In this document: positions 34,777 through 41,734 of the stretch, piece after piece
How the letters are laid out: every line of letters starts with the position of its first letter
How positions within the stretch are numbered: the first letter of the stretch is position 1
From: Planctomycetaceae bacterium
GTDB lineage: Bacteria; Planctomycetota; Planctomycetia; Gemmatales; Gemmataceae
DNA length: 64,000 nucleotides
Direction of reading: 5' to 3'
Assembly (NCBI GenBank): GCA_013823135.1
Contig: PNLP01000027.1
Location: forward strand, 24,649-88,648
Translations under genes and position numbers: made by a program
Notes under the pieces: model-generated
The model's database searches: none
What the model was told of the DNA's origin: nothing
The model's input: the letters and a program-made list of their open reading frames with translations, nothing else

Positions 34777-35742
34777 TCAGTTGCCCGTGAGCGGCGTTCG
34801 CGAATAAACCCCGGCCACACCCCGCAGCACGACGAATCTGCCGGCGTAGGTTCCTGCTGTCCAGGTTGGGTCGTTCGCCTTCTTCAGCGGCGTTTGAAGT
34901 TCGAGATAGACCACGTTCCCGGTCGCATCGGGCGTCACGGTTGTGACCTGGTAGCAGTACGCGTGACGAATCTTGTTGGGTGGCGTCGGGTTCACCGTTG
35001 GGTCGGTCACGTCCATGATCCACATTCCCGGTTTCACATTCGGGAGGACACCGGCGGTTTTCACCAGATTGAGCGTCGTGGTGCCCGGAACCACATAGGG
35101 CGCTGCTGTGTCGAAGGTTCCTTCCATGCCAGTTGGGGCATAGAGATTCGGTCGGTTGTCGTAGACGAGAACGTCCATCGTCGCGGTGTTGTTGTCGGCA
35201 CCGCCGTTCACCGGGCGTTGCAGCAACCAGGCCCAGTTGTAACGCATCTCGCGATCGGGCGTCGGGTGGCCGTTATCGTCGTACCCCATGCCGTCCATCA
35301 GACTGCACGCCCGGAATGAATACTGCGAGTTTCCGTTCAACGCAGAGAGTGTCCGACGAGCAAGTTTGCTCGCTCCACCGTCGCCCGCCCAGATTTGGGT
35401 TGCAGATGGCCGAGCCGCAAATCCCATCGGGTCGATCAACACCGGGTAACTGGTTTCGCCCGCGGCGGCGGCGGGGAGCGCTCCGGCGCCGTCCGGGTCA
35501 TCGAATGCAGACATGATTGCGGTTTCGGTCGTCCCGTTCTTCTCGACGAATTCCTTCTTCCAGTAGGCACGCATGTAGCCGTCGGCGGCGTTGGCGGCCT
35601 GGGCGCTGCGGTCTTCGCGGACCGCAACCGCCATCTGGGACGCGGCGAGCGGAAACAGCGTGAGGATGGCGAGAATCCCGAAGGCCAGGATGCCCAGGGT
35701 CACGAGCACTTCAGTCAGTGTCAGTCCCGGTCGGCGCGTCAT
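34777..35742 (-). CDS. PilV/GspI-like prepilin (tandem paralogue 1)
   Basis: 321 residues. Leader MTRRPG then LTLTEVLVTLGILAFGILAI, with Glu at +5. The stretch ILTLFPLAASQMAVAVREDR is a signature also present in the next paralogue. The body contains RACSLMDGMGYDDNGHPTPD and MDVLVYDNRPNLYAPTGMEG, both mirrored in the paralogue. The C-terminal strand region ends GRFVVLRGVAGVYSRTPLTG. The body probably forms an exposed head on the pseudopilus. The 325-bp gap before it (35743-36067) holds repeats only. Confidence 0.82.
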   Translation of the reverse strand: MTRRPGLTLTEVLVTLGILAFGILAILTLFPLAASQMAVAVREDRSAQAANAADGYMRAYWKKEFVEKNGTTETAIMSAFDDPDGAGALPAAAAGETSYPVLIDPMGFAARPSATQIWAGDGGASKLARRTLSALNGNSQYSFRACSLMDGMGYDDNGHPTPDREMRYNWAWLLQRPVNGGADNNTATMDVLVYDNRPNLYAPTGMEGTFDTAAPYVVPGTTTLNLVKTAGVLPNVKPGMWIMDVTDPTVNPTPPNKIRHAYCYQVTTVTPDATGNVVYLELQTPLKKANDPTWTAGTYAGRFVVLRGVAGVYSRTPLTGN

Positions 35743-35965
35743 GGTTGTCGCTCCACCTTTGGCGGGTCCAACCCGTGTTACTTATCCGGTCGCGTTGCTG
35801 AATCGCCCCAGACACATGTCGTGAGTACATCCGCAATTGCGAAGGGAGAGGCAGCCTTCACGAATTCCGAAGCACACGACTCAGCTTCACGCGACTTGAA
35901 ACCCAGCCTCCAACAGTTCCGTCTCGCTCAGTCGCAAGTTGACCGCGGTCCGAACTCCGTTGTCT

Positions 35966-36062
35966 GTCCGAGCCCGAGCGCCAAGCGAGGTTCACGCTTC
36001 TCCCTCGCTTGGCGCTCGGGCTCGGACCAAACACATCCCTCACTTGGCGTTCGGGCTCGGAC
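35966..36062. repeat. CCGAGCCCGAGCGCC palindrome with a third arm
   Basis: Perfect 25-bp arms at 35966-35990 and 36003-36027 with a 12-nt loop, followed by an additional divergent copy of the right arm at about 36040-36062. The same stem word is in the element at 21161-21237. The rest of the 35743-36067 gap shows nothing I can support. Confidence 0.92.
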
Positions 36063-36067
36063 AATCG

Positions 36068-37039
36068 TCACTCGCCCGTCAGTGGCGCTCGCGGGTAAAC
36101 CCCGGAGACGCCCTTCAACACCAGAAACTTCCCAACGTACGCCCCCACCAGCGGGTCGTTCGACTTCTTGAGCGGGTTGTTCAGCTCGAGGTCGATCGAG
36201 CCACCCGAAGGTTCCCCTGCGGTCACCACCTGGTAGAAGTTCGCGTTCCGAGTCTTGGTCGCGGGGAGCGACAGGATCGGGTCGGTCACGTCCACGATCC
36301 AGGTTCCCGGCTTGACGTTCGGAGCCGGCCCCGTGAACGTGAGCTTCAGTGAGCTACTGCCGGGGAGCATCACACCCAGAGACTGGAACCCCGCTTCCAC
36401 CCCGGTCGGGGCGTACAGGTTCGGCCGGTTGTCGTACACGATCACGGTCATGTCGGCCGTGTCCTTGCTTGCGCCGGGCTGCCGTTGCAGCATCCACATC
36501 CAGTTGTAGCGCATCTCGCGGTCCGGGGTTGGGTGGCCGTTGTCGTCGTACCCCAGGCCGTCCATCAGGCTGCACGCTCGGAACGCCTGCGTTGGGTTCG
36601 TTCCCAGCAAGCTCAGCGAGCGGCGTGGGGCGTTGGCGTTGCCGCCGTCCCCCATCCAGTTCTTCCCCGGCCCGGTTCGTGCCGCGACACCGATCGGGTC
36701 CACGAACACCGGGAAGCTCGACTCCGTCAATCCCGCGAGCAACAGGGTGAGTCGAAGGTCGGCGAGGGGCACCCCCGCGTTCGGGTCGTCCATTGCCGTG
36801 AAGAACGGCTCGGTGACGGGAACCCCCGTGCGAATCTTGTCCGCGACTTCGCTCTTCCAGTAGGCCCGCATGTAGCCGTCGGCGGCGTTGGCGGCCTGGG
36901 CACTCCGGTCTTCACGAACGGCAACCGCCATTTGGGACGCGGCCAGCGGGAACAGCGTGAGGATCGCGAGAATCCCGAACGACAAAATCGCCAGAGTCAC
37001 CAACACTTCCGTTAGCGTTAATCCGGAACGACGACTCAT
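36068..37039 (-). CDS. PilV/GspI-like prepilin (tandem paralogue 2)
   Basis: 323 residues; start at the ATG at 37039 (AGGAG 8 nt upstream) rather than 19 codons earlier. Leader MSRRSG then LTLTEVLVTLAILSFGILAI. Identical to paralogue 1 over FPLAASQMAVAVREDRSAQA and the following AANAADGYMRAYWK, with the same DDNGHPTPDREMRYNW and YDNRPNLYAPTG blocks. The middle segments differ in length and sequence. This indicates a tandem duplication followed by divergence of exposed parts. Likely a minor pseudopilin acting with its sister. Confidence 0.82.
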   Translation of the reverse strand: MSRRSGLTLTEVLVTLAILSFGILAILTLFPLAASQMAVAVREDRSAQAANAADGYMRAYWKSEVADKIRTGVPVTEPFFTAMDDPNAGVPLADLRLTLLLAGLTESSFPVFVDPIGVAARTGPGKNWMGDGGNANAPRRSLSLLGTNPTQAFRACSLMDGLGYDDNGHPTPDREMRYNWMWMLQRQPGASKDTADMTVIVYDNRPNLYAPTGVEAGFQSLGVMLPGSSSLKLTFTGPAPNVKPGTWIVDVTDPILSLPATKTRNANFYQVVTAGEPSGGSIDLELNNPLKKSNDPLVGAYVGKFLVLKGVSGVYPRAPLTGE

Positions 37040-37096
37040 CAAGAACTCCTGGCTGAACAAGTTGCTGAAATCGGAGAGGTAACCATCCCTAGTCAA

Positions 37097-38026
37097 TCAC
37101 TGCCCCGAAAGCGACTTCTTCGCCAGGATGAACGGGTCGCTGCCCCAGTCCACGGGGGCCGCACCAATCCCGCCCGACTTCGCCTTGATCGAGACCACCA
37201 ACTGCTCGCCACCCTGGTTGAAGTTGGCGGGCTTGTTCGGGTCGCGCACCCACAGGAAGATCTGGCCTGCTCCCTGGGTCGAACCCGTGTTCACCACCAA
37301 CCCGCTCGGCGCGAACAGGATGTCGTAATCGCTGCCACCGCCACCCGGCGGGCTCGACAGCCCGAGGTCCACGCAGGTGGACGCCGGGAGTTGAATGGTC
37401 GGCTCCCCCAGCAGGATACGCGGCCCACCGTTCAGACCAAAATGATACGTCCGCCACCGCGTTGCCGCCCCGAGCTGCTGATCGGGGTACGAATCGAGCG
37501 TGATCGTTTTTGTGGTCGTTCCGCTCGCGGTCAGGATTCGATGCCATGTGCCGAGCGTCGGCAGGTACAGCGTGCCACCAGCCACGATCTGGAGTTGATC
37601 GCCAGCAGTCAGACCAGGTGCGGGAGCAGTGATCGTGCATGTCCGGTTCGACACCGCCGGCCCCGCTGTGTAGCTGAACTCCACATACGGGGCTCCGTTT
37701 GCTGGGTAGGGAGCCATGCCGAGCGGGCCACCGGGGTTCGGCACAATCACCGGCGTCATTTCGATGTACTGGTACTCGGTCACATTGTTGGTGCCGTTCC
37801 AGATGAGCCGGATGCCGCGTGGCGTGTTGTCCCGAATGGCGCGTGCCCGGCTAATCTGCAGCGCGCCCTGGATCTGGGAGACGGCGCTCGCGGCGCGATC
37901 CTTGTTCATGGCACCGGGGGCGACGATCATGGCGATCGCCGCGAGTGCCGCGATCAGGGCCATGACCACGAGCAGTTCGATGAGCGTGAAACCCCGGCGA
38001 TGCTGTGCTGTGCTGGCGATCATCAT
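37097..38026 (-). CDS. GspH/FimT-like prepilin
   Basis: 309 residues. Leader ending HRRG then FTLIELLVVMALIAALAAIA with Glu at +5. The helix continues through NKDRAASAVSQIQGALQISR, where GspH/FimT proteins show the same conserved Ala/Arg-rich helix. The C-terminal part holds DYDILFAPSGLVVNTG, which matches the GspH hallmark (F-x-P-x-G). Its ATG overlaps the stop of the preceding prepilin gene by 4 nt (ATGA), indicating translational coupling. Minor pseudopilin of the tip or fibre. Confidence 0.85.
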   Translation of the reverse strand: MMIASTAQHRRGFTLIELLVVMALIAALAAIAMIVAPGAMNKDRAASAVSQIQGALQISRARAIRDNTPRGIRLIWNGTNNVTEYQYIEMTPVIVPNPGGPLGMAPYPANGAPYVEFSYTAGPAVSNRTCTITAPAPGLTAGDQLQIVAGGTLYLPTLGTWHRILTASGTTTKTITLDSYPDQQLGAATRWRTYHFGLNGGPRILLGEPTIQLPASTCVDLGLSSPPGGGGSDYDILFAPSGLVVNTGSTQGAGQIFLWVRDPNKPANFNQGGEQLVVSIKAKSGGIGAAPVDWGSDPFILAKKSLSGQ

Positions 38027-38964
38027 GGCTTGATCCTCCCGCTGGCGCCAATGGATCGGAGCCGATATCCGAGGATGTCATCGCCCGTGTTGGCCGTCTT
38101 GTCCTCGCCGAACGAGTACGCCAACACCGTCGTGTTGCGACCCCAGGCGAAGCCCGACATCGAAGTCGTTCCGAGAGCTAGCACCAGTGGCTTGTTCGTC
38201 GCGCTCGTCCCGCCCGTCCAACTGTAGATTTTGCCGGCGCTGTCGAACGGGTCTTTCCCAGGTGCGGGGCCGGTCCCGAACTTGCCATCGCAGAACGGCG
38301 GCGCGTCGAGTTCGGTGGACTGGAAGAACCGCTTGAACGTGATCTGGCTGCCCCAGCCATCCTTGAACACCCGCACGGTTGTTGCTGGCCCGCCGCCGGG
38401 CCCGGTAGAAACTGGGACGTCGAACTGAGCCCCCGCCAGCACTTCGTCGGCCGCGAACGTGTTGCCGCCAACCGTGCGCCCCGAGAGGGCCGCGTACAGC
38501 GCAGCCGCGGAAATTTTGTCCGCATAGAAGTCGTTGATCCCCGCGATCCCATTGAAAGCGATTGGTCGGGTGAAGGTGACCCCACCGAGCGTGAAACTTG
38601 CGGCCGAGAGTTCCGCTGAGGTCTGCGGGAAGTTCTGCCGCAGCCGGGCGTACAACAATACGGCGGCGGTGCGATCCCGGTCGTTATCGCAGAACGGCAG
38701 CAGGTTGGTGAAGTCGGCCGACTGACTGGCCGGCAACGACTCCTGGCGAACGCCGTCGGCGATGACCTTCACCTGGTTGTCGAGGCCCATCTGAATCTTG
38801 GAGACGACGTTCTCGCTCGTCCGCGCCATCTGGCTGATGCGAACGCGCTGAACCGCGGCCGTGGTCAGGCTCACGAGCAGCGCGATGATGCCGATGACCA
38901 CCAGCAATTCGACCAGAGTGAACCCGGGTCGCCGTCGTCGTGTTGTGTGGTTCGTGCGTTCCAC
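38023..38964 (-). CDS. Prepilin-like protein (type II secretion G-like N-terminus)
   Basis: 313 residues. The GTG at 38964 is chosen, with GGAGGG 8 nt upstream; the ORF could begin 28 codons earlier but that part reads through a family A repeat. The leader is arginine-rich and ends in PG, then FTLVELLVVIGIIALLVSLT with Glu at +5. After the helix it continues VQRVRISQMARTSENVVSKI, which parallels the next prepilin's VQRVRVLGPQTENASRISQI. The remaining 230 residues form a variable domain with no recognised motif. Translationally coupled to the GspH-like gene. Confidence 0.8.
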   Translation of the reverse strand: MERTNHTTRRRRPGFTLVELLVVIGIIALLVSLTTAAVQRVRISQMARTSENVVSKIQMGLDNQVKVIADGVRQESLPASQSADFTNLLPFCDNDRDRTAAVLLYARLRQNFPQTSAELSAASFTLGGVTFTRPIAFNGIAGINDFYADKISAAALYAALSGRTVGGNTFAADEVLAGAQFDVPVSTGPGGGPATTVRVFKDGWGSQITFKRFFQSTELDAPPFCDGKFGTGPAPGKDPFDSAGKIYSWTGGTSATNKPLVLALGTTSMSGFAWGRNTTVLAYSFGEDKTANTGDDILGYRLRSIGASGRIKP

Positions 38965-39006
38965 AGATTCCCTCCGGTAATTGCCACCGAAACGCTGTAT
39001 TTTCTG

Positions 39007-39030
39007 GCGAGCGGGGGACGTGAGTCCCCG
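39007..39030. repeat. Half copy of a family A palindrome
   Basis: One arm only: GGCGAGCG followed by the internal palindrome GGGGACGTGAGTCCCC, equal to the arm of the element at 6303-6369. The other arm is missing. It lies 43 nt upstream of the prepilin start at 38964. Confidence 0.8.
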
Positions 39031-39044
39031 GATCGCGGTTTGCA

Positions 39045-39815
39045 TCAATCCAGCCGGCCGCCGAGCACGTACGAACTGAAGTTGGACTGGTTGTCTTCAG
39101 CGGCTCCCGTTGCAGGCAACGCCCCACCTGCCCCGAATGCCTTGTCCCGACCGGACGAGATGATCTGGAAGCCGCTCTCGTTCATGATTCGTCCGCCGCT
39201 CGTGTACGGCGAACAGGTACCGTACGTCTGGCCGGTGTAACCGCCTGCCTTTCCATCAACCGCGGCGAAGTACGCATACGGCATCCCGTACACGTCCACG
39301 AGCCACGGCTGGCCACCCGTCCCCGCGCCGAAGAGCTTCGTGTTAGGCTCCAGCCACGGACCCTTGCGAGTCGTCCCGCCCCCCGAGAACGGTGAAGTCG
39401 GGTTATTCGAGAAGCCGGTGAAGTTGGTCACGCCGCCACCCGTCAGGAAGAAGCAAAGCGTCTGGTTCCCATCGAGCGTGAGCGTCGGCCCGGCGTACCC
39501 CGTGGCACTCAAGTTCATGTTCGGGAATGCCCGGAGCAACACGTCGAGTTCCGCGTCGGTTGCGGCGTATGACGACTTGATGCGGAAGTTCCCGCCGGCG
39601 GGAATGTAGCTGAGCTTGAGGTCGTTTTTGCAACGGCCGATGGCGTCGGCGATCTGGCTGATGCGGCTGGCGTTCTCGGTCTGCGGACCGAGTACGCGGA
39701 CACGCTGCACGCCGGCCATGAGCAGGCCGACGAGGATGGCAATGATCGCCATCACCACCAGCAGTTCGATCAGAGTGAAAGCCGCACGTTGTTGGCGGCG
39801 AGTGATCAGCGTCAT
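39045..39815 (-). CDS. Prepilin-like protein (major-pilin-like N-terminus)
   Basis: 256 residues; start at the ATG at 39815, because the 25 residues upstream in the longer frame (SHSHSHS-type) are translated repeat. Leader MTLITRRQQRAA then FTLIELLVVMAIIAILVGLL, Glu at +5 but Ala before the cleavage site. The C-terminal domain has the features of GspG-type pilins: VDVYGMPYAYFAAVDGKAGG and FQIISSGRDKAFGAGG. These resemble the DPWG...Y and the SxGxD calcium-site region of major pseudopilins. It may be the major pseudopilin of the system, encoded right after the GspF platform protein. Confidence 0.8.
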   Translation of the reverse strand: MTLITRRQQRAAFTLIELLVVMAIIAILVGLLMAGVQRVRVLGPQTENASRISQIADAIGRCKNDLKLSYIPAGGNFRIKSSYAATDAELDVLLRAFPNMNLSATGYAGPTLTLDGNQTLCFFLTGGGVTNFTGFSNNPTSPFSGGGTTRKGPWLEPNTKLFGAGTGGQPWLVDVYGMPYAYFAAVDGKAGGYTGQTYGTCSPYTSGGRIMNESGFQIISSGRDKAFGAGGALPATGAAEDNQSNFSSYVLGGRLD

Positions 39816-39833
39816 GTGCGATCCCCTGTCGGG

Positions 39834-39917
39834 GAGTGTGAGTGTCGAGTGTGAGTGTGAGTGAAAACCAAACCCGCGGCTGATTTTCACTCACACTCAC
39901 ACTCACACTCAGCACTC
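39834..39917. repeat. Hexad-repeat palindrome (GAGTGT type)
   Basis: Arms of 34 nt (39834-39867 and 39884-39917) built of GAGTGT units, complementary except for a few shifts, around a 16-nt loop with GCGGC. The element fills all of the space between the GspF gene and the prepilin gene. Confidence 0.92.
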
Positions 39918-39918
39918 G

Positions 39919-41172
39919 TTATTTTGAGAGTCCTTCGAGCAACTTGATCAGTGGCAAGAACAGCGAGATCACGATGGCTCCGATGGTGAAGCCCAGGAAC
40001 ACGATCATGATCGGCTCGAGCAACGAGATCAGCGACTTGACGATGTTGTCAACTTGCTCGTCGTAGAAGTCGGAGATCTTGTAGAGCATCGTGTCGAGGT
40101 CGCCGGTTTCCTCGCCGACCTCCACCATGTTCACCACCATGTCGTCAACGAGTCTCGCTTCCTTGAGCGGCTCGGCAATCGTATCGCCCTCACGGATGGA
40201 TTCCAAAACCCGCTGGAACATTCTCTCGAAGACCGCGTTGTTCGCCGTCTCCTTCACGATGAAGATGGCTTCGAGAATCGGCACGCCGGAGCTGATGAGC
40301 GTTCCGAGCGTTCGCATGGTTCGGGCGACGATGGTCTTTTCGACCAGGTCACCGACCACGGGTATCCAGAGCGTGGCTCTGTCGAGCGCGAAGTTCCCCG
40401 ATCTGGTCATGCGTAAGGCCTTCATCAAGAGATAGAGGCCAGCCGGGAACAGCGGGATTGTCCACCAGAACTCGCTCATCCAGACGCTGATCTTGATGAG
40501 GGTCTGCGTCGCCCACGGGAGGGTGAGGCCGAACTCGTCGAAGATCTTCTTAAACTTCGGGATGATCGCCACCATGATGAACGTCAAGATCGCGACGGCC
40601 ACGAAGATGACGACAGCAGGGTAAACCATCGCACCGATGATCTTGGCCTTGAGGCTCGCGGCCTTTTCGAGAAAGTCGGCGAGACGCTGGAGAATGACTT
40701 CCAGCGCACCGCCGGCCTCGCCGGCCTTCACCATGTTCACGTAGAGCTTGTTGAACGCCTTCGGGTGCTTGGCGAGTGCCTCGGACAGTGCCGAGCCGCT
40801 TTCGACGTCTTCAACGACGTCGATGAGCGAGTTCTTGAGCACCGATGGCTTCATTTGCTTTTCGAGGATGCGCAGCGACCGCAGCACGGGGAGGCCGGCG
40901 TCCTGGAGCGTCGAGAACTGGCGGGTGAAGGTCACCAGCATCTTGTTCTTGACGCCGCCCATCGCGAACGTCTTGCGACTCTTGCCGCCCTTCTTTTTCT
41001 TCTTCTTGCCGTCCTTGCCGGCCACCGCACCTTGCACAGCGGTGAGTTTGGTAACGAAGTAGCCCATCGACTTGATCTTGGCCGACGCCTCTTCCTCGTT
41101 GGTGGCCTCGACCGAGTCCTTCACCTCTTTTCCGGAGGTGTCGAGGGCTTCGTACTTAAAGTTTGGCATCAT
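39919..41172 (-). CDS. Type IV pilus / type II secretion inner-membrane platform protein (PilC/GspF)
   Basis: 417 residues. The N-terminus (FKYEALDTSGKEVKDSVEAT) is the conserved opening of GspF. A lysine-rich insertion follows (GKDGKKKKKKGGKSRKTF). The two GspF repeats are clear: FTRQFSTLQDAGLPVLRSLR with GEAGGALEVILQRLADF, and RTLGTLISSGVPILEAIF with GEETGDLDTMLYKISDFYD. Three membrane helices are seen (AVVIFVAVAILTFIMVAII; FWWTIPLFPAGLYLLM; IMIVFLGFTIGAIVISLFLP). It links the cytoplasmic ATPases to the pseudopilin helices. Two adjacent ATGs (41172, 41169) follow GGAGAG; either may be used. Confidence 0.95.
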   Translation of the reverse strand: MMPNFKYEALDTSGKEVKDSVEATNEEEASAKIKSMGYFVTKLTAVQGAVAGKDGKKKKKKGGKSRKTFAMGGVKNKMLVTFTRQFSTLQDAGLPVLRSLRILEKQMKPSVLKNSLIDVVEDVESGSALSEALAKHPKAFNKLYVNMVKAGEAGGALEVILQRLADFLEKAASLKAKIIGAMVYPAVVIFVAVAILTFIMVAIIPKFKKIFDEFGLTLPWATQTLIKISVWMSEFWWTIPLFPAGLYLLMKALRMTRSGNFALDRATLWIPVVGDLVEKTIVARTMRTLGTLISSGVPILEAIFIVKETANNAVFERMFQRVLESIREGDTIAEPLKEARLVDDMVVNMVEVGEETGDLDTMLYKISDFYDEQVDNIVKSLISLLEPIMIVFLGFTIGAIVISLFLPLIKLLEGLSK

Positions 41173-41178
41173 CTCTCC

Positions 41179-41316
41179 AATGCGGAATGCGGAATTCGGA
41201 GTGCGGAATCATGGAGAAATGCGGATTGGGGAGTTCGGAGTGCGGAATTTCAAACAGCAGAGAATCTCTCGTTCTCTGTTTTGTTATTCCGCATTCCACA
41301 CTCCGAATTCCGCATT
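41179..41316. repeat. Heptad-repeat palindrome (GCGGAAT type, copy 2, three arms)
   Basis: Arms at 41179-41209 and 41286-41316 pair with few mismatches; a second left-type arm lies at 41218-41250. Units are GCGGAAT, TCGGAGT and GCGGATT. It fills the gap between the four-helix-bundle gene and GspF, ending 7 nt from the GspF start codon region. Confidence 0.9.
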
Positions 41317-41326
41317 CGCACCCGCC

Positions 41327-41689
41327 TCACCGCGTGTTTGCTCTGGCGGTCCTTATTGACGCCACAACCATGGCGACTATTTCACCCGCCTCGGCCTGGA
41401 GGTCCGCGAGAAGTTCTCGCTTGACCAACTCCCCTTCAACAAGCAGTTCCATCCAGTAGCCCGATTCGTCGGCTTCCTCCTCGACGATTCCCATCTTCGC
41501 GATGAACTCCGCCGGTGACCGACCGCGGCAAGCAGACCGGTAGTTCGCACCAACCGAGGTTGCGCTCCGTAGCAACTGTTTGCCGATCACCTCGCACGAC
41601 CGGCCGCTCGGCAGAGAGTCGACCAACCGCATGGCTCGCAACGCGAACGCCTTTGTCCGAACGCGGAGATCGGTGGACTTCCCGCCCAT
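41327..41689 (-). CDS. Four-helix-bundle protein (23S rRNA intervening-sequence / S23-like, TIGR02436 type)
   Basis: 120 residues. The family pattern is visible: LRVRTKAFALRAMRLVDSLP, LLRSATSVGANYRSACRGRS, FIAKMGIVEEEADESGYWME and the final helix with ELLADLQAEAGEIVAMVVAS. In this family the S-V-x-A-N-Y/I and E-A-x-E-x-x-Y/W-W segments are invariant. Proteins of this type occur in intervening sequences of 23S rRNA and are related to the Avd accessory protein of diversity-generating retroelements, where they bind nucleic acid. Here it lies inside the pilus operon, between the PilB2-type and GspF genes, and next to a large palindrome. Function unknown; it is probably a late arrival in the operon. 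Confidence 0.88.
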   Translation of the reverse strand: MGGKSTDLRVRTKAFALRAMRLVDSLPSGRSCEVIGKQLLRSATSVGANYRSACRGRSPAEFIAKMGIVEEEADESGYWMELLVEGELVKRELLADLQAEAGEIVAMVVASIRTARANTR

Positions 41690-41734
41690 CGCCTGTCCTC
41701 CCGCACGGTTTCCAATTCCACCCCCGCATTTCTA

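Noticed and set aside
39834..39917. Possible microsatellite or CRISPR-like tandem array
   Set aside because: Units are 6 bp without spacers and lie in two inverted arms, so it is a palindrome and not CRISPR.
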